From: Spirochaetia bacterium UBA5763
GTDB taxonomy: Bacteria; Spirochaetota; UBA4802; UBA5550
Length of the DNA: 64,000 nt
Direction of reading: 5' to 3'
Assembly (NCBI GenBank): GCA_002418835.1
Contig: DIEX01000026.1
Location: 62,001 to 126,000 of the forward strand
Position 1 is the stretch's first letter; the number at the start of each line of letters is the position of its first letter. Under the pieces are notes generated by a model, which did not search any database, was not told the origin of the DNA, and saw only the letters and a list, made by a program, of their open reading frames with translations. Positions 8,934 through 18,495 of this stretch are shown here, piece by piece. Made by a program: the position numbers and the translations under genes.

Positions 8934-9665
8934 TCAATCGTGGTGGCGATGCCCGTGATGATGATGTGTGTGGCCATGCCCGTGACCATCGCCGTGCTCA
9001 TGCTCATGCCCCTTCTTGTGTGAAATCCCGTGTTCAATAAAATGTACAATCTTCCCGATGTTTGTCCCCTGTGTTGCTGAAACTTCAAGTATATCAGTTT
9101 CCCTGTTAAGCGCTCTTACCTGTTCGTAGAATATATCCCTGTTGAAATTTGTGGCGCCCATTAGGTCGGTTTTATTAAGAATAATTACATCAGCCTTGCT
9201 GAACATCACCGGATACTTATGAGGTTTGTCATGACCCTCGGTTACTGAAACTACCATCATTACATCATCTTCACCAAGAAAGAAGTCTGCCGGGCATACC
9301 ATGTTGCCGACGTTTTCAATGATAACGCAGTCTAACTTATGAAGGTCGAAGTTTACAAGGGCTCGTTCCAGCATTGCTGCTTCAAGATGGCAGATGCTAT
9401 GAGTATTGATCTGATGAATTTTAACAGGAAATTTTGCAAGCCTGTCTGCATCCGCAGTACCCTGCATATCACCTTCAATTACTCCAATCCTGTACTTCTT
9501 TGTAAGCTCAGGGAGCACAGCTTCAAGAATGCTTGTTTTCCCTGAACCGGGGGCACTCATTATATTCAGTACATAGATGCCGTGGTCATCCATGTTGTCC
9601 TTTATATTTGCTGCAAGCTTGTCATTCTGATGGAGAAGATCCTTCTCAAGTTCAACGTAGTGCAT
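8934..9665 (-). CDS. hypB: Hydrogenase nickel-incorporation GTPase HypB with C-terminal histidine tail
   Basis: 243 residues. The G-domain motifs are intact: P-loop 'SAPGSGKTS' (about 37-45), 'EGDMQGTADADR', 'IENVGNMVCPADF' and 'LNKTDL'. HypB uses GTP to drive nickel loading of [NiFe]-hydrogenase (and often urease) precursors together with HypA. A run of 14 histidines in about 28 residues forms the C-terminus; in most His-rich HypB proteins the stretch is at the N-terminus. The tail probably stores nickel. It is the last gene of a hypF-hypA-hypB operon; hypC, D, E and hydrogenase structural genes are not in the window. Confidence 0.95.
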   Translation of the reverse strand: MHYVELEKDLLHQNDKLAANIKDNMDDHGIYVLNIMSAPGSGKTSILEAVLPELTKKYRIGVIEGDMQGTADADRLAKFPVKIHQINTHSICHLEAAMLERALVNFDLHKLDCVIIENVGNMVCPADFFLGEDDVMMVVSVTEGHDKPHKYPVMFSKADVIILNKTDLMGATNFNRDIFYEQVRALNRETDILEVSATQGTNIGKIVHFIEHGISHKKGHEHEHGDGHGHGHTHHHHGHRHHD

Positions 9666-9674
9666 AATTATCTC

Positions 9675-10019
9675 CTAACTTTCAATATCTATAGATTCAA
9701 CATACATCCTGTCACCGGTGATCACCCTCACAGCTCCTGAACCGCAGCTGCTGCATTTAAAATTAAACTCCTCGATCTCAGTATCCTTCCCGCATTCGCT
9801 GCAGTTCACCACAGCTTTTTCAGTACGGATATTTATCCTGGCATTTTCAAAGATTGTCCCCTTTTTAGCTACCTCCAGGGCAAACTCAAGGGCATCAGGC
9901 ACCACTGAGCTGAAACTCCCGACAACTATGTTCACCTCATTAACCTTAGTGGAACCGTTGCTCTTTGCAGCCTCCTCAACAATATCCTTGACGCTCATGG
10001 CAAGACTCAACTCATGCAT
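9675..10019 (-). CDS. hypA: Hydrogenase nickel chaperone HypA
   Basis: 114 residues, the usual length, when started at the ATG giving 'MHELSLA'; the frame is open further upstream but that extension is only overlap with hypF. The nickel-binding N-terminal MHE and the zinc-site cysteines C73, C76, C89 and C92 (two CxxC) are present. HypA delivers nickel with HypB to the hydrogenase large subunit. The start overlaps the hypF stop by 8 bases and hypB follows after 9 bases, so the three are translated from one message. Confidence 0.95.
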   Translation of the reverse strand: MHELSLAMSVKDIVEEAAKSNGSTKVNEVNIVVGSFSSVVPDALEFALEVAKKGTIFENARINIRTEKAVVNCSECGKDTEIEEFNFKCSSCGSGAVRVITGDRMYVESIDIES

Positions 10020-12246
10020 TATACACCCCGTAAATAGCCTGTCCGGCGGATATCCCAGCATCATTTGCAGGGATCTTTTTATTAAAGAGAACTCTAAGCC
10101 CCTTTGACGCAAGCCTTTTTTCTGCCTGTTCAAGCATAATTCTGTTCTGAAAAACTCCACCGCTCAGAAGAACTGTATCTAACCCTTTTCCGGAGCAAAC
10201 CGAAGCCGCAACTGCTGCACCTGCCTCTGCCAGTGAATTATGGAAGATCTTTGCAAGATAATTCAGATCAGATCCTCTCTTATTCATCTGAAATATTTCA
10301 TTTATAAAAAATTTTGAATCAATTATAAAAACTCCATCTTCATAAACCTGCGGAATTTTAACAAACTCCTCCGTATCAGAGTACAGTGCCAGTTTTTCAA
10401 GATAAATTGCCGCTTCAGCTTCGTATGTAACGTTGCGCCTGAATCCGAGAAGCGAACCTCCCGCGTCAAAAAGTCTCCCTGCACTTGAAGTCAGAGGGGA
10501 GAACGACCTGTTACCTGAGATAGTATAAATATTATCCCGCAAATTTTTATCCCCCCATAAACATGCCTCATCAAAGCTCTCCTGATCCAGCAGCCCGGAA
10601 AGAATCCTCCAGGGTTCCTTTATGGCACGCTCTCCACCTGGAAGAGGGAACTGTGAAAGGTGACCTCTTCTCCCGAAAGAGTGAAGATCGCCGGTAATTA
10701 TCTCCCCGCCCCAGATAGTCCCATCTGTGCCGTAACCTGTACCATCAAAAATAATACCCGCAGCCTCACCCTTCACCCCGTTCTCATAATAACATGAAAG
10801 GAAGTGTGCATAGTGATGCTGCACCCGTAGCAGCTTTATATTTTTTTTCTCAGAGTATCCAACTGCAAATGATGTTGATTCGTAATCGGGATGAAGGTCC
10901 GCAACAACTGCATCAGGCTGTACATCGTAATAGCCGAGCATCTCTTCAATTGTTTCGCAGAAGTGTGTAAATGTCTCCGGTGTTTCAAGATCTCCGATAT
11001 GGTTGCTTGTTACCAGCTTATCCTCAGATGCAACAGATATATTGCTTTTAAGTTCAGCACCCAAAGATAGTATCTTCTTCGGGGTTGATTCAGGGAGCTT
11101 TATCGGGAAGGGCATTTTCCCGCGGCCCATCCTAACATTAATATCCTCTCCTTTATATATCCAGGAGATACTGTCATCCGCACGCTTAAGAATTCTTCTG
11201 TTATGTGTGAGGAACACATCAACAATTGCATTGAGCTCCTGCTTTGCCTTATCATCATCTATGATGAGAGGATCTCCGGAGATATTAGCGCTTGTCATAA
11301 CAAGAGGTATATTCACGCGGTCAAGTATAAGCTGGTGCAGAGGAGTATATGCAATCATGATCCCCAGATAGCCGTTGTCCGGCGCGATATTCCCGGCAAT
11401 GCCGCTCCCCGGTTTAATCCTCACAATAACAATCGGAGAGACTTTCGACTTCAGAAGCTTCTCCTCTTCAGCAGATACATCTGCATACTCCCGTGCTGCT
11501 TCAACTGACCTGAACATAAGAGCAAAGGGTTTACCGGGTCTCCTCTTCCTTTCGCGGAGGAGAGCCACCGCATCGAAATCTATGGCTGAACATGCTATAT
11601 GGTAACCCCCAAGTCCCTTGATCGCCGCAACCTTCCCTGCAAGGAGTGCATCAGCAGCTTCATCAAAACCTTTTACAGCAGGGCCGCACACAGGGCAGGA
11701 GAAGCCCTCGATGTGATACCTGCGGTCAGAGGGATCGTTATATTCAGCAGCACACTTTTCGCAGAAAGGGAAATCAGACATGGTGGTCTTCACCCTGTCG
11801 TAAGGCATGTCTTTCATATATGTGTATCTGGGTCCGCAGTTACCGCAGGTGACAAAGGGATACCTGTATCTTCTGTTGCCGGGATCATTAAACTCCTCCC
11901 GGCACTGGTCGCACATAGCTATATCAGGCGGAATGCTGAACCGCGTGGGGCCGTTCTCTTTACTTTCAATTATGACGAATGATTTTTCATCAGGGAGAGC
12001 GGGTATCGGCTCTTCATTAAAATATGCAATAAGCGCATTAGGGGGGAGGAATGTCCGGAATTCATCAATATACTTCTGAACAGATTTTTCAGGCCCCTGA
12101 ACTTCAATTTCGACAGAATCACGGGTGTTGGCAACAGTACCTGAAAGTCCGCGCAGAGCCGCTTCCTTTGCAATCGCCGGGCGGAATCCCACACCCTGAA
12201 CAATACCTTTTACCGTTATTCTCCGTCTTGTAATATTATCTGACAT
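10012..12246 (-). CDS. hypF: Carbamoyltransferase HypF
   Basis: 744 residues, full length. Domains in order: acylphosphatase-like ('GIVQGVGFRPAI', residues about 5-95), two zinc-finger blocks with CxxC pairs (about 108-190), a YrdC-like domain (about 200-380) and a Kae1-like carbamoyltransferase domain with 'VQHHYAHF' (about 490). HypF makes a carbamoyl adenylate from carbamoyl phosphate and passes the carbamoyl group to HypE, the source of the cyanide ligands of the [NiFe] active site. It is the first gene of the hypFAB operon. Confidence 0.96.
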   Translation of the reverse strand: MSDNITRRRITVKGIVQGVGFRPAIAKEAALRGLSGTVANTRDSVEIEVQGPEKSVQKYIDEFRTFLPPNALIAYFNEEPIPALPDEKSFVIIESKENGPTRFSIPPDIAMCDQCREEFNDPGNRRYRYPFVTCGNCGPRYTYMKDMPYDRVKTTMSDFPFCEKCAAEYNDPSDRRYHIEGFSCPVCGPAVKGFDEAADALLAGKVAAIKGLGGYHIACSAIDFDAVALLRERKRRPGKPFALMFRSVEAAREYADVSAEEEKLLKSKVSPIVIVRIKPGSGIAGNIAPDNGYLGIMIAYTPLHQLILDRVNIPLVMTSANISGDPLIIDDDKAKQELNAIVDVFLTHNRRILKRADDSISWIYKGEDINVRMGRGKMPFPIKLPESTPKKILSLGAELKSNISVASEDKLVTSNHIGDLETPETFTHFCETIEEMLGYYDVQPDAVVADLHPDYESTSFAVGYSEKKNIKLLRVQHHYAHFLSCYYENGVKGEAAGIIFDGTGYGTDGTIWGGEIITGDLHSFGRRGHLSQFPLPGGERAIKEPWRILSGLLDQESFDEACLWGDKNLRDNIYTISGNRSFSPLTSSAGRLFDAGGSLLGFRRNVTYEAEAAIYLEKLALYSDTEEFVKIPQVYEDGVFIIDSKFFINEIFQMNKRGSDLNYLAKIFHNSLAEAGAAVAASVCSGKGLDTVLLSGGVFQNRIMLEQAEKRLASKGLRVLFNKKIPANDAGISAGQAIYGVYNA

Positions 12247-12324
12247 AAACCCCTGCCCGGAAATATACGGTATTAGAGAAAAATAAAGATTATTTGTAAA
12301 TACTTTGTTTTAAAAAAACTGCAT

Positions 12325-12416
12325 TAAATAAAGCTCGCGAAGGCGCAAAGACGCAGTGAAATGCTATAACAGATTTAGAATAATCTTTTTGTACTTTGCG
12401 GCTTTGCGAGATAATA
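12325..12416. repeat. Imperfect inverted repeat of the 'GCAAAGACGC' type
   Basis: Between hypF and the HD-GYP gene, the left arm CTCGCGAAGGCGCAAAGACGC is mirrored by CTTTGCGGCTTTGCGAG, about 45 bases apart. A related stretch (CACGCAAAGACGCTAAGGCG) occurs at 40422-40441. This is a known kind of dispersed non-coding repeat; no gene is visible. Confidence 0.5.
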
Positions 12417-12427
12417 TTCTTTTATTG

Positions 12428-13780
12428 TCAGAAGTTAACTTTAAATCCCTTCTCTTTGAAAAGTCTGATGCATGAATCAACAACATCCGGTTCAAAATGA
12501 ATACCCTTATTCTTCAGAAGTTCTTCAAATGCCACATCTATTCCGAGGGCCGCCCTGTAGGGCCTGTGAGAGGCCATGGCCTCAAGAACATCTGCTACTG
12601 CAATAATCCTGGCCTGAATAAGAATCTGATCCTCTTTAATTCCGTTGGGATATCCTGTGCCGTTAAATTTTTCATGGTGCTGAAGAACTATATCAGCGAT
12701 TGGCCAGGGAAAATCTATATTCTTTAAAATATCATAGCCCATCTGGGAATGAGTTTTGATAAGCGCAAACTCAATTTCGTTAATCCTCCCCGGTTTATTA
12801 AGTATCTCCGCAGGGATGGCTATCTTCCCAAGGTCATGGATCTGGCCTGCAAGGTTTACACTCTCAATAATATCACGCTTAAGCCCCATATCCTTGGCAA
12901 TCTCTTTGGCAATGTCAGCAACCTTCTTCTGATGACCTGCGGTGTAGGGGTCCCGTGTTTCAACAGTCTTTGTTATGGCTTCAATTGTTCCGTACATGGC
13001 ACGGGAGAGAGTCTCCATACTCTCCTGAATCTTCCTGTCATACTCCACCTGTTGGGTAATGTCCCTTATCACAAGCACAGCTCCTTTCAGTTTGCCCTTA
13101 TCCATCCATAAAGGTGTTGATGTAAAATCAACAGGTATCTGCCTGGAAGGAGTTGTGAGGTAATTATTAAACTCAATGTAGTTCATTGACATGGGGAAAA
13201 AGATATTATCATCCTCCTTCGCATCGCTGCCGATCTTCACAACTTCAACTATAGGCTTACCGATTACAGATGGATTCTCCTTCGCCAGCATCCGGAGTCC
13301 CGAAGCGTTGACATAAGTAACAAGCCCGTCTCCGTCAACAACTACCACTGTATCAACAATGGAATTAAGGATTGTTGACATCCTGCTTTCATCTTCACGT
13401 ATCCGCTGCTCCATCTGGTGACGGAGTAAAGCCATCTCAATTGTTGCGCGAAGATCTCTTTTATCAAAGGGCTTTATTATGTAGCCGTAGGCGTTACTCT
13501 CTTTAGCTCTTTCTATTGTTGAATAATCAGCAGATGAAGTGATGTACACAAAGGGGAGGCTGAATTTACTGTTTATATTTTTTGCTGATTCAATACCGTC
13601 AAGTTGCCCCTCAAGATTTATATCCATAAGAACAAGATCCGGCTCCTTTTCCTCTATAAGAAGGGTAGCCTCTTCTCCGGAGGACACAGCTCCGGCAAGG
13701 TTATATCCGATATCCAGAATATATTTCTGTATCAGCCTTGAAGTTATCCTGTCATCCTCTACAAGTAGAATATTCCTCAT
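12428..13780 (-). CDS. Response regulator with PAS and HD-GYP domains (cyclic-di-GMP phosphodiesterase type)
   Basis: 450 residues. An N-terminal receiver domain (about 1-120) has the acidic pair and phospho-acceptor D53 in 'LVLMDINLEG'. A PAS domain (about 130-250) follows. The C-terminal HD-GYP domain (about 260-445) has intact 'TAGHQKKV', 'IHDLGKIAIP' and 'HHEKFNGTGYP' motifs, so catalysis is expected. HD-GYP enzymes hydrolyse cyclic di-GMP or related dinucleotides. No histidine kinase is adjacent, so the phosphate donor is unknown. The gene is divergent from the CoA-dehydratase activase across 347 bases. Confidence 0.92.
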   Translation of the reverse strand: MRNILLVEDDRITSRLIQKYILDIGYNLAGAVSSGEEATLLIEEKEPDLVLMDINLEGQLDGIESAKNINSKFSLPFVYITSSADYSTIERAKESNAYGYIIKPFDKRDLRATIEMALLRHQMEQRIREDESRMSTILNSIVDTVVVVDGDGLVTYVNASGLRMLAKENPSVIGKPIVEVVKIGSDAKEDDNIFFPMSMNYIEFNNYLTTPSRQIPVDFTSTPLWMDKGKLKGAVLVIRDITQQVEYDRKIQESMETLSRAMYGTIEAITKTVETRDPYTAGHQKKVADIAKEIAKDMGLKRDIIESVNLAGQIHDLGKIAIPAEILNKPGRINEIEFALIKTHSQMGYDILKNIDFPWPIADIVLQHHEKFNGTGYPNGIKEDQILIQARIIAVADVLEAMASHRPYRAALGIDVAFEELLKNKGIHFEPDVVDSCIRLFKEKGFKVNF

Positions 13781-14127
13781 CTTCCATCCGCATTATCAGC
13801 AAATTTACTTTATTTTTAACATCAGCCGGTTTATATCAGATTCATGCAGGATAAATACTTCTAAAAAATGCAACCATCTCTTAATGTTTGATGTTATATA
13901 TTTCAGTAGTCTTTATTACCTGCTTTTTATAAGATAATATAATTATTTATCACAGTTTCATTTAATTTTTATTATATTTAAATATAAAAGTTTTTTTTAA
14001 ACAAAAAACTCTTTATCTGTGAAGATACATTTTCTATCATGCTAATACCACATTAAATTCATGCAAAAAAAGATAGACATAAACATTAAACATCATAAAT
14101 TTACCCGCATTATTTCAGGAGGCAGAA
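13781..14127. other. Divergent intergenic region, very AT-rich
   Basis: This region must hold the promoters of the HD-GYP regulator and the giant activase. It is strongly AT-rich with several poly-T and poly-A tracts, but I see no convincing operator, small gene or RNA. A good ribosome binding site (CAGGAGG) precedes the activase ATG. Confidence 0.5.
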
Positions 14128-17100
14128 ATGCATAGCTTAGGCATTAATATAGGTTCATCCAGCATAAAGGCAGTATTGATGGATGAGGAAAAAATGTTAT
14201 GGCACAGGATTATTGAACATGAAGGTGATTTTCTAACCACGCTGAAAAATTTTATCACAGGCTCCGATATTCCTGCAGGGACAAAACTCCTTGTAACAGG
14301 AACAGAGGGACGCTACCTGATAAACGCCAATAATGTTATTGAATCGATCTGTGTTGAAGAGACACTGAGAGAACTGGAAATTGAAACAGACGCAGTTGTC
14401 TCCCTTGGCGGGGAGAACTTCGTTGTTTATACAATAGATAATAACGGAAAAATAATAACAAGTTTTTCCGGAAACAAATGCGCCTCAGGCACAGGTGAAT
14501 TCTTTAAACAGCAGCTGGGCCGTATGGACATGAAACTCAATGATATATTCAATGTACCTGATACAGCAAAGCCTCACCCTCTCTCTTCGCGATGCTCAGT
14601 ATTTATGAAGAGCGACTGCACACATAAGCTCAACAAAGGTGAGGCCACAAAGGATGACATTGTACTCTCTCTGAGTGATGTAATGGCAACGAAAGTGGCT
14701 GACTTCCTTAAACGGGCCAGGATTGAAAAAGGTACAGTTCTTTTAACAGGTGGCGTCACCAGAAACAGCCACATGATTAAGTTCATAAAAGAGAAACTAC
14801 CGGAACTAAAACTTATTATTCCTGAGCAGGCAACATATTTTGAGGCATTCGGCGCTGCTCTCCTTGCAGCAAGGTCAGGGAATGAAGTCCCCAGGATCGA
14901 TATGTTTTTCAAGAAACATGATATAGGTTTCGGAAGATACAAATCCCTCTCAAGCGCCCTTGGCAGAGTAAAATACATCGAGCCTCTCAGGGGAAAAATT
15001 AAACCGGGCGGAGAATATATCCTCGGAATTGACGGGGGTTCAACCACTACAAAAGTTGCTCTCATTGACATAGAAACAGATGAGATCGTTGCCGACTATT
15101 ACGGCAGGACCCACGGCGACCCTGTAAAGGCCCTGAAAAAATGTATTGAAGAGGTGCTTATACAGGTTAAGGATCAGACAGGGGGTACAGCTATAAAAGT
15201 TTCTGTTGCGGCAACCACCGGTTCATCAAGGGAGATCCTCGGCGTTTTTATGGAAACACCAGCTGTTTACAATGAGATCATTGCCCATGCAACAGGAACA
15301 ACATATTTCAAACAGGATATCGACACAATATTTGAAATCGGCGGCCAGGACGCGAAGTACGTGTATCTCAAAAACATGGTACCCATTGACTACGCGATGA
15401 ATGAGGCATGTTCTGCAGGTACAGGTTCATTCCTTGAGGAATCAGCATCAGGGGACCTGAATATTACGGACGTGCGGCAGATTGGAGACATAGCGCTTCA
15501 GGCCGATTCCCCTCTTAAATTCGGAGAGCACTGTTCAGCATTTATAAACTCCGACATAAGAAAAGCAATTCAGTACGGAGCAACCAGGGAGGATATAACA
15601 GCAGGTATCATTACCTCAATTGTTTCAAACTACCTCAACAGGGTTGTGGGGAACAGGGCTATCGGCCAGAACATAGTTTTACAGGGGGGCGTTGCGAAAA
15701 ACAAGGCTGTGCCCCTGGCTTTCTCCATGCTTCTCGACAAGGACATCACAGTACCTCCAAGCCCCGAACTCCTGGGAGCCTTCGGTGTGGGGATACTTGC
15801 AAAGCAGAAGATTGCTGACGGGTTACTTGAAAAGGGATCATTTGACCTTGAGCAGATTCTCAATACTGAAATTATATATGAAAGGGAATTCAAGTGCCGC
15901 GCATGCGACAACTACTGTTCCATCCGTATTCTCAATGTTAACGGCCACAGTTATATGTTCGGCGGCCGCTGTAACAAGTACGCCAACTCGCGCAAGAAGA
16001 AAGAGATCAATGAAGCATCAGTATTCAACTATATTGACGCACGCGATGAACTGATGTTTAAAGAGATGGTGCCTCCTCGTGAATCATTTGAAAGAAAAAA
16101 AGATTATATCGTGGGAGTCCCCAGGGCATTCTCTGTATATACACTCTGGCCATTCTACTCATGGTTCTTCCATACACTGGGTATTGAAGCAAAACTTTCA
16201 GAGGAAATTCTGCAGGAGGGGGTCGCCCGTGTTGAAAGCGCCTACTGCTTCCCTGCGGAGATTGCACACGGCGCAGTACAGAGCGTAATAAAATCTGAAG
16301 CTGATTTTATCTTTGTCCCGCACTTCAGGGATATGCCCAGCTACGAGGAGGATGTTCACGCGAACTTCTGCCCCATAACGCAGAGCCTCCCGTACTACAT
16401 CAAAAAAGCATTCACAGAGGTTGATGAAAACCGTCTCCTTTCACCTGTTGTCACATTCAAATACGGAACTGAAAAGGCGCTTGAAGGGTTCATGGAAATG
16501 GCACCGCAACTTGGTGTTTCAACCAGCGAGATTGAGCGCGCTTTCAAAATAGCTTACAAAAAACAGCATGAATTCTTTACCCGTTACAGAGAACTGGGCA
16601 AAGAAGCACTTGAAAGGGCGCGTAAGTCCGATCATCCTGTGATTGCGCTTCTCGGAAGGCCGTATAACTCCTTTACAAAAGATGCGAACATGGGTATACC
16701 GAAAAAATTCGCAAGCCGGGGATACTCCATTATACCTTTTGACATGCTCCCTTTTGAAGGCTCGGATATATTCAGCAACATGTACTGGTACTACGGCCAG
16801 CAGGACATGAAAGCAGCATCACTCCTGAAAGACGAAGATAATATATTCATCACGTTTATCTCAAACTTCTCATGCGCTCCTGACTCATTCATGCTGCACT
16901 ACATCAAGTGGATGATGGGGAGCAAGCCGTTCCTCATTCTCGAACTTGATTCGCATTCAGCCGATGCGGGGATAGATACACGTGTGGAAGCTTTTCTCGA
17001 TATCATCGAAGGGTACAGGCTGAAATATAGCGGTAAAGATGAAGAGAGATACGACAACGGACTGAGATTTATTAATAATGGGAAAGATAAAATTCATCTC

Positions 17101-18438
17101 TTTGATACAGTCAATAACAGGAAAATAGATATCTTCGGCAATCCCAGGGTAAAACTTCTGCTTTCAAATATGGGACGTCTCTCATCTGAACTCCTTGCAT
17201 CGTCTCTCAGGGGGATCGGGATAAATGCGGATGCAATGCCGCTTCCGGATATCTACACTCTTCAGGCAGCAAGGAGCTACATGTCAGGAAAGGAATGTCT
17301 CCCGTCGCAGCTTGTACTTGGAAGCGCCCTGAAGTACCTTGAATCTGATAAATACAGGAAAGATGAAATTTACCTGCTGTTTGTACCCACTACAACAGGC
17401 CCCTGCAGAACAGGGCAGTACTTTGTATTTTACGAAAACCTTTTCAGGGACATGGGACTTGAGAACGTAGCAGTTATTACACTGGATTCGGAAAACTCTT
17501 ATAATGAAATGGGCCCGAATTTTTCACAAAACGCCTGGTGGGGCCTCGTAATAGCGGACTACATGAAGGATATCGAAACATCTCTCCGTACATGCGCTGT
17601 TGATCCTGCCGCAGCAATCGCCAAATATGACGAACTGTGGCATGAGCTTGGTACAATCGCAGAGAAGGATATCAAAAAATCGATACCGGCACTTGAAAGG
17701 ATCGCCGCCGAAATTGCAAAGATCCCTCTGAAAAGAAAAGTGGAGGAGACACCGAAAGTTCTCATAGTTGGAGAGATATACGTGCGTCGGGATGACTTTG
17801 CTGTTGACGAACTTGTTCGCCTCATGAGCAAGAGGGGGATCATCGCAAAAGTTTCAGGTATTACTGAGTGGTTATACTACACCGATTTTGTCCGCTATCA
17901 CGAAATAATGAAGAAATACAGGCTGCTGCCGTGGTATAAAAAACCGTTCTCAAAAGAACTGCGGGAGAGGATTCTATTCAGGATTGAATCTATATGGAAA
18001 AGTAAAGTAGATCACAAAGTGAAAGAGGCCCTCTCTGCAACGGGGCTTATACCTCATACTCCGCACAACATGGACGAGATCATGGGCAACGCGCATAAGC
18101 ATTTTGTAACATGCGAGCTCGATTCAGAAATTTCAATTTCAAGCGGAGCTGCTTCAACTGCAATGATGCACGACTACTCAGGTGTAATCAACATTTCACC
18201 TTTTGCGTGTCTTATAGGCCGTGTAATCGAGGGTCTTATCACACCCTGGAGCAGGGAACGCAATTACCCGGTAATGTCCCTTGAGGTTGACGGCGCGGTA
18301 CTCCCGCCGAATATCATCAGCAAGCTTGAGATATTTATGCTTAATGTTCTGAGGTTCAGGCAGGAGATGGAGGATACGGAACTTGTGGAACACCAGGGAT
18401 TTGTCGATTCATCATTCAGCAGAAAGATTATAAGGTAA
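14128..18438 (+). CDS. Giant (R)-2-hydroxyacyl-CoA dehydratase activase-related protein (double ATPase, DUF2229, HgdB-like)
   Basis: 1436 residues. Two BadF/BcrA-type ATPase domains lie at about 1-255 ('GINIGSSSIK', 'CASGTGEFF') and 296-560 ('GIDGGSTTTK', 'CSAGTGSFLEE'). Each keeps the cysteine that, in this family, binds a [4Fe-4S] cluster between subunits. A cysteine-rich segment follows ('CRACDNYCSIR', about 588), then a DUF2229-like domain from about 659, and a C-terminal region related to dehydratase subunits. Two-component members activate 2-hydroxyacyl-CoA dehydratases or benzoyl-CoA reductases by ATP-driven electron transfer. The role of the giant fused forms is not established. It is monocistronic. 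Confidence 0.9.
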   Translation: MHSLGINIGSSSIKAVLMDEEKMLWHRIIEHEGDFLTTLKNFITGSDIPAGTKLLVTGTEGRYLINANNVIESICVEETLRELEIETDAVVSLGGENFVVYTIDNNGKIITSFSGNKCASGTGEFFKQQLGRMDMKLNDIFNVPDTAKPHPLSSRCSVFMKSDCTHKLNKGEATKDDIVLSLSDVMATKVADFLKRARIEKGTVLLTGGVTRNSHMIKFIKEKLPELKLIIPEQATYFEAFGAALLAARSGNEVPRIDMFFKKHDIGFGRYKSLSSALGRVKYIEPLRGKIKPGGEYILGIDGGSTTTKVALIDIETDEIVADYYGRTHGDPVKALKKCIEEVLIQVKDQTGGTAIKVSVAATTGSSREILGVFMETPAVYNEIIAHATGTTYFKQDIDTIFEIGGQDAKYVYLKNMVPIDYAMNEACSAGTGSFLEESASGDLNITDVRQIGDIALQADSPLKFGEHCSAFINSDIRKAIQYGATREDITAGIITSIVSNYLNRVVGNRAIGQNIVLQGGVAKNKAVPLAFSMLLDKDITVPPSPELLGAFGVGILAKQKIADGLLEKGSFDLEQILNTEIIYEREFKCRACDNYCSIRILNVNGHSYMFGGRCNKYANSRKKKEINEASVFNYIDARDELMFKEMVPPRESFERKKDYIVGVPRAFSVYTLWPFYSWFFHTLGIEAKLSEEILQEGVARVESAYCFPAEIAHGAVQSVIKSEADFIFVPHFRDMPSYEEDVHANFCPITQSLPYYIKKAFTEVDENRLLSPVVTFKYGTEKALEGFMEMAPQLGVSTSEIERAFKIAYKKQHEFFTRYRELGKEALERARKSDHPVIALLGRPYNSFTKDANMGIPKKFASRGYSIIPFDMLPFEGSDIFSNMYWYYGQQDMKAASLLKDEDNIFITFISNFSCAPDSFMLHYIKWMMGSKPFLILELDSHSADAGIDTRVEAFLDIIEGYRLKYSGKDEERYDNGLRFINNGKDKIHLFDTVNNRKIDIFGNPRVKLLLSNMGRLSSELLASSLRGIGINADAMPLPDIYTLQAARSYMSGKECLPSQLVLGSALKYLESDKYRKDEIYLLFVPTTTGPCRTGQYFVFYENLFRDMGLENVAVITLDSENSYNEMGPNFSQNAWWGLVIADYMKDIETSLRTCAVDPAAAIAKYDELWHELGTIAEKDIKKSIPALERIAAEIAKIPLKRKVEETPKVLIVGEIYVRRDDFAVDELVRLMSKRGIIAKVSGITEWLYYTDFVRYHEIMKKYRLLPWYKKPFSKELRERILFRIESIWKSKVDHKVKEALSATGLIPHTPHNMDEIMGNAHKHFVTCELDSEISISSGAASTAMMHDYSGVINISPFACLIGRVIEGLITPWSRERNYPVMSLEVDGAVLPPNIISKLEIFMLNVLRFRQEMEDTELVEHQGFVDSSFSRKIIR

Positions 18439-18464
18439 AAGACCTCACCCCGGCCTGACGGCCA

Positions 18465-18486
18465 CCCCTCTCCGCAAGGAGAGGGG
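18465..18486. terminator. Hairpin between the convergent activase and FecR genes
   Basis: CCCCTCTCC and GGAGAGGGG are perfect arms around a GCAA loop, followed by AAAAAC. The surrounding CTCACCCC...CCCCTCTCC sequence is a common dispersed repeat; its position suits a terminator for either gene. Confidence 0.6.
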
Positions 18487-18495
18487 AAAAACAAA

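Noticed and set aside
10020..10160. N-terminal extension of HypA
   Set aside because: HypA must begin MHE for nickel binding; the extension overlaps the HypF coding region in another frame.
14574..15071. 165-residue antisense frame within the activase gene
   Set aside because: It is a shadow of the conserved ATPase domain with no start signals.
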